DNA of 64,000 nucleotides from the NCBI GenBank assembly GCA_041662605.1, contig JBAZSD010000019.1, positions 17,747 through 81,746 of the forward strand. The letters run 5' to 3'. Of the stretch, positions 60,550-64,000 are shown piece after piece (positions within the stretch are counted from its first letter, which is position 1; each line of letters opens with the position of its first letter). The notes beneath the pieces were generated by a model, which worked only from the letters and a program-made list of their open reading frames with translations, had not been told where the DNA came from and did not search any database. Source of the DNA: Desulfomonilaceae bacterium. GTDB taxonomy: Bacteria; Desulfobacterota; Desulfomonilia; Desulfomonilales; Desulfomonilaceae. The position numbers and the translations under genes were made by a program.

Positions 60550-61296
60550 ATGATTGAACTCGATAATATTCAGAAAAGATTTGGAGATCAGGAGGTCCTT
60601 CGCGGCGTAAGTTTCGAAGTCAAAAAGGGATCTATTACCACGCTCATAGGAAGGTCCGGATCGGGTAAGTCCTTGTTGTTGAGACACATGATAGGTCTGG
60701 ATCCCCCAGATTCGGGACATATTCTGATCAACGGATCGGACATCATTGGAATGCCCACATCGCAGATCAACAAAATTCGGCGGCAGTTCGGAGTTCTGTT
60801 TCAAGACGGCGCTCTTTTTGACTCTATGTCAGTAACAGATAATGTGGCTTTCCCCCTGAGAGAACACACTAGCCTTACCGATGAGAAAATTCTTGACGTT
60901 GTCGCGAATAAACTCGAAGTCGTGGGGCTAAGACGGCACGGCGACAAATTCCCGTCGGAACTATCGGGGGGCATGCGAAAACGGGTAGGGCTCGCTAGAG
61001 CATTAGCGCTCGATCCTGAGCTTGTTTTTTTCGATGAGCCTACCAGTGGTCTAGATCCTATTACCAGGGCAGCGATCTATAGATTGATTGAGAATACTCA
61101 CATTGAGGGAAAAACAACCTACTTTCTGGTCAGTCATGACATCTCCGGAGTCATGGCCATTTCAGACGACATAATGATGCTTCACACTGGGAGAATTGTA
61201 GCGCAAGGTCCGCCCGAATCTTTTATGACCAGTTCTGATCCGGTGGTTCAACAGTTCCTGAAGGGTTCTCCTGACGGTCCGATAGAGATCGATTAA
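60550..61296 (+). CDS. mlaF: MlaF-type ABC transporter ATPase
   Basis: Chosen start ATG 60550 gives MIELDNIQKRFGDQEVLRGV, the usual beginning; a TTG at 60517 overlaps the mlaE stop. The protein is 248 residues. Walker A is LIGRSGSGKSLLLRHM, Q-loop is GVLFQDGALFDSM, signature is ELSGGMRKRVGLARALAL, Walker B is LVFFDEPTSGLDP and the H-loop is FLVSHD. It powers MlaE. Confidence 0.94.
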   Translation: MIELDNIQKRFGDQEVLRGVSFEVKKGSITTLIGRSGSGKSLLLRHMIGLDPPDSGHILINGSDIIGMPTSQINKIRRQFGVLFQDGALFDSMSVTDNVAFPLREHTSLTDEKILDVVANKLEVVGLRRHGDKFPSELSGGMRKRVGLARALALDPELVFFDEPTSGLDPITRAAIYRLIENTHIEGKTTYFLVSHDISGVMAISDDIMMLHTGRIVAQGPPESFMTSSDPVVQQFLKGSPDGPIEID

Positions 61297-61313
61297 GAAA
61301 GGCATAGCAGGTC

Positions 61314-62342
61314 ATGAACAGGTTTCCCATTCAAGCAAGGATCGGCCTCTTCTTCCTGATAGGAATCGCTATCCTTGCCTACGTGTGGTTCAGAGTGCTG
61401 GACTACAGTTTCCGGGAGGGGTTCACCCTTAAAGCCGCCTTCAGATCTGTTGAAGGCTTGACTCAAGGCAGCCAGGTACAGATCGCAGGTATTAAGGTCG
61501 GTCAGGTTAAGGACATCACATTCGATCCAGAGTCGGGAAAAGCTACGGTGTCACTGCTAATCAACGACGCCTACAAAAACATGATCCCTGAGGGATCAAG
61601 ACTGTTAGTGAAAACCAAAGGCTTACTAGGCGATAAATATCTGGTGATAGAACCTGGGAGACCAAACGCCAGAAAACTTAAACCGGGACAAGAAATCAAG
61701 TCTGTTTTTGAGCCGATGGACACCCAGAAAATGTTCGAAAGCCTGGCTGTCGTTTCCCAAGATCTTCAAGCTCTGACCTCGGTTGCCAAAAAGCAGTTCG
61801 TTGACGAAAAAGGCTCTCAGAAAATTGATCAGATTGTTGATAATACCGACGTGTTGATGAAAGACGCCAGAAATCTACTTTCCAAGAACAAGGAAAAGAT
61901 AAATCAAACTATAGACAACACTGACTCAGCTACAAAAGGAATCAATGAAATTGTTTCTCTGAACAAGAACAAGGTTAATCACACGGTCAACAACTTCGAG
62001 TCATTTTCTCAAGGAATGGACAAAACCAGTTCTAAATTTGATAGGCTTGCTAGTGACCTTGATTCATTAACCAAGGACGTTCGCTCCGGTCGGGGCACAC
62101 TCGGAAAGTTAGTCACAGACGAATCATTGTATCGGGACGCTCAATCCCTGGTCCGTGATGCCAAAGGAATATCCAATCGGATTCAAAATGGGCCCGGCAC
62201 GGTGGGTCGCTTGATCAACGATCCAGAGATGTATTTCGAAGCTCGTCGGGCAATCCGAAACATGAACAAGACAGCGGAAGATATTTCTGAAGTAACTCCG
62301 GTCAGCACACTGGCGATAATTCTAGGGTCCATCTTCAGATAA
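61314..62342 (+). CDS. mlaD: MCE/MlaD-family substrate-binding protein
   Basis: The 342-residue protein has one N-terminal membrane anchor (ARIGLFFLIGIAILAYVWFR), then an MCE domain (AAFRSVEGLTQGSQVQIAGI, KGLLGDKYLVIEPG). A long coiled-coil helical tail with repeated DNTD-type turns follows (IDQIVDNTDVLMKDARNLL, INQTIDNTDSATKGINEIV). The tail suggests a helical tube across the periplasm rather than the short MlaD of E. coli. GGCATAGCAGG precedes it. Confidence 0.94.
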   Translation: MNRFPIQARIGLFFLIGIAILAYVWFRVLDYSFREGFTLKAAFRSVEGLTQGSQVQIAGIKVGQVKDITFDPESGKATVSLLINDAYKNMIPEGSRLLVKTKGLLGDKYLVIEPGRPNARKLKPGQEIKSVFEPMDTQKMFESLAVVSQDLQALTSVAKKQFVDEKGSQKIDQIVDNTDVLMKDARNLLSKNKEKINQTIDNTDSATKGINEIVSLNKNKVNHTVNNFESFSQGMDKTSSKFDRLASDLDSLTKDVRSGRGTLGKLVTDESLYRDAQSLVRDAKGISNRIQNGPGTVGRLINDPEMYFEARRAIRNMNKTAEDISEVTPVSTLAIILGSIFR

Positions 62343-62352
62343 GGAGCCCGGT

Positions 62353-63852
62353 ATGGGCTTTTCTCCCGCAAGAATACTCAATGTCGAACAAACAGGATCC
62401 AACCTAATCGCACAGGTGTTTTCTCTCGCCTCAGCGTTTGGAAAATTAACCATCCGGCCTACAAGCAAGTTTTGCCCCAATTTATTGGCCCGGAGCGCAA
62501 TTCCCTTTGTCATTTCGGTTCTCATCCTCTTTGGGCAAATTGAAGCTAGCTGTTCGATTTACGATTTCATAAAGCCAAGTAAACCTGGCTCATTTTTTGC
62601 CGTTGATCCTGATCTCACGATTCGTTCCATGGATCCTACGGCTGATAGGAGAATATGGCGCATAGGTGAAACTTGGGGTTTCCCTCCTTTTTTTTTGAGA
62701 TCCAAAATCCCGGGACTTTTTGAAAGGCTGGACATTCTGTATCCATTAGCGTTCAAGGAAGAATCTAATTTCAACAAAAAAATCAAAATAATCCCATTGT
62801 TCGAAAGCCGTTGGTCCAAATTACCGCCATTTGATTATTACACAAGATTTGGGACTATGTTCAAAGGCCGCTCAGATATGGGCCAGGATTATTGGGGGTT
62901 TTTCCCATTTTATGGCTACAGCTTTCGAAGGTTTGGGGTAGACCGCAACAAATTTGTCATGTTTCCTCTATATTACGAGAGTGAGGATGACGGAGCGAAA
63001 ACCTACAGAATTATGTGGCCGTTCATCACGTATGCGCATGACAATTATCGATCCACTCTCAAAGTTTGGCCTTTATTTGGAAAAGACCACATCCGCAGTG
63101 ATTACAACAACTTTTTTTTACTTTGGCCTTTTTTCCAAATTACGGACAAATATATGGGGCAGGAGCAATGGACTTCTCTAAAGGCGCTCCCCTTCCCTTT
63201 GTATGTCAGTCATGAAACTAACTACGATTACAGTCTGGATCTTTTGTGGCCTTTTTTTACTTATTACAAACACTATGCCTCAGGACACCAAAGATATTCT
63301 TTCAGACCCTTCTTCAGCTATGGGTACGGAGGCGGAGTAGATGAGTTCAGTTTTCTCTTTTACTCTTCAAAAAAAGACAGGAGAACCGGAAGTTCATCTT
63401 CCAGCACTGATGATTATATATCCCTGGCGACTGATGAAGTGGTCGTAGAGAGACGATTCTTCTTCATGAGCGCCATTCAGAAGCGATACAGAAAAGGGCT
63501 GCTGGTATACACAAGGTATAAATTTTGGCCGTTTGCGGAATATTCTTGGGACATGGACAAAGGCACTCATTGGAAAGTTCCGGAAATAATTCCAGTAAAT
63601 AGCAGTTGGTGGGATTTAAACTTAGGCAGGTTTCTAAGAATCGTGGATTTTAGGGACACTCCGATTACCAGAGAAATAAGCCTGTTTTTTGGCCTAGGGC
63701 GAAAGAACGAGATCAAAAAGTATCCCCACATCGCAGCCCCACCTGAATCGGGCAAAGGCGACTGGGCTGAACTTATCGAGGGTTCTTTCCGGCGGAACAG
63801 TCCTTCTACAGTCCAAGAGAATAGTTCCAATCATACATTTAGACACCCGTAA
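62353..63852 (+). CDS. Large Trp/Phe/Tyr-rich repeat protein ending the mla operon
   Basis: ATG 62353 follows AAGGAGCCCGGT, 10 bases after mlaD. The 499-residue protein has a hydrophobic stretch near residue 55 (FVISVLILFGQIEASCSIYD), perhaps a late signal peptide or lipobox. Then come at least six repeats of short beta-like blocks, each with WPFF or PLY (KFVMFPLYYESED, YRIMWPFITYAH, TLKVWPLFGKD, NFFLLWPFFQIT, SLDLLWPFFTYYKHY, KFWPFAEYSWDMD). Spacing of about 20-30 residues and aromatic girdle-like pairs suggest a beta-barrel or beta-propeller at the outer membrane. A role as the outer-membrane partner of MlaEFD is inference. Confidence 0.8.
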   Translation: MGFSPARILNVEQTGSNLIAQVFSLASAFGKLTIRPTSKFCPNLLARSAIPFVISVLILFGQIEASCSIYDFIKPSKPGSFFAVDPDLTIRSMDPTADRRIWRIGETWGFPPFFLRSKIPGLFERLDILYPLAFKEESNFNKKIKIIPLFESRWSKLPPFDYYTRFGTMFKGRSDMGQDYWGFFPFYGYSFRRFGVDRNKFVMFPLYYESEDDGAKTYRIMWPFITYAHDNYRSTLKVWPLFGKDHIRSDYNNFFLLWPFFQITDKYMGQEQWTSLKALPFPLYVSHETNYDYSLDLLWPFFTYYKHYASGHQRYSFRPFFSYGYGGGVDEFSFLFYSSKKDRRTGSSSSSTDDYISLATDEVVVERRFFFMSAIQKRYRKGLLVYTRYKFWPFAEYSWDMDKGTHWKVPEIIPVNSSWWDLNLGRFLRIVDFRDTPITREISLFFGLGRKNEIKKYPHIAAPPESGKGDWAELIEGSFRRNSPSTVQENSSNHTFRHP

Positions 63853-64000
63853 AAAAGACCGACTTGACTCCCGACTTTGACACTTTTTCTGCTAAAACAC
63901 TGAGATATCAGCATGTTGGTTTTTGTCTGGGGCACTACTTTTGCTTGTCCTGCAAAACTTAGGTCATTGGTCTTGGTACCTCTGATGGTTTGAGTCCGAA

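Noticed and set aside
1..64000. tRNA, rRNA or CRISPR arrays
   Set aside because: Looked for in intergenic regions by eye; no cloverleaf-type sequence, rRNA segment or regularly spaced repeats seen.

Overview
The window reads as chromosomal DNA of a strictly anaerobic, dissimilatory sulfate-reducing bacterium of the former Deltaproteobacteria (Desulfobacterota). It carries aprBA with qmoABC and a complete dsrMKJOP operon, the two membrane and electron-transfer modules specific to that metabolism, beside housekeeping genes of deltaproteobacterial type. The genus cannot be fixed from sequence alone; a Desulfomonile- or Syntrophobacter-like organism would fit. The sat and dsrAB genes are not in the window. 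No rRNA, tRNA or CRISPR array was seen.

Layout. Positions 1-2994 are a decayed accessory stretch. It lies between two 132-bp direct repeats that both match the 3' end of an acyl-CoA dehydrogenase gene. It holds a broken gene (555-1308), a lone integron-type gene cassette with a recognisable attC site (1818-1878) and no integrase, and a frameshifted, truncated cyanate hydratase (cynS) remnant. Positions 2999-8745 form an acyl-CoA metabolism block: acyl-CoA dehydrogenase, acyl-CoA ligase and a MerR regulator with a palindromic operator, divergent from a TAXI-type TRAP solute receptor and a thiolase. Positions 8984-21750 are a mosaic: an orphan MacB/FtsX-like permease, a TPR lipoprotein-like or secreted protein, a three-gene SGNH hydrolase/PfkB kinase/HAD set, a rhodanese-methyltransferase membrane fusion, rpsU, an orotate phosphoribosyltransferase-like gene, an SDR-hotdog fusion, a DHH phosphoesterase and a hydroxyacid dehydrogenase.

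Positions 21855-27705 (minus strand) carry the classical rpsB-tsf-pyrH-frr-uppS-cdsA-dxr order. Immediately upstream, and separated by a strong terminator, is an RsbRD_N-like gene followed by dsrMKJOP (27889-33442). A VOC protein and a DUF362-ferredoxin protein follow. Then comes panC-panD, preceded by a promoter, a structured leader of about 150 nt and a terminator hairpin that ends 11 nt before the panC start, a layout that looks like an attenuator or riboswitch (the deltaproteobacterial 'pan' RNA motif is the obvious candidate). After a Ser/Thr-rich membrane protein and purB comes the aprB-aprA-qmoA-qmoB-qmoC cluster (minus strand, 47907 to 40678).

The right end has a SEC-C/TPR protein, a YkgJ-type cysteine cluster protein and a secreted HEAT-repeat protein whose frame is interrupted by one TGA followed by a SECIS-like hairpin. 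Next are dnaE-parC-parE (minus strand) and an mlaE-mlaF-mlaD lipid transport operon ending in a large aromatic-rich protein of unknown function.

Working together, AprBA reduces APS with electrons passed from the quinone pool through QmoABC, and DsrMKJOP links the periplasmic, quinone and cytoplasmic thiol pools to sulfite reduction. The acyl-CoA genes would supply reducing equivalents from organic acid oxidation. The most unusual items are the cassette and repeat structure at the left end, the pan leader, the TGA-interrupted HEAT gene and several domain fusions.
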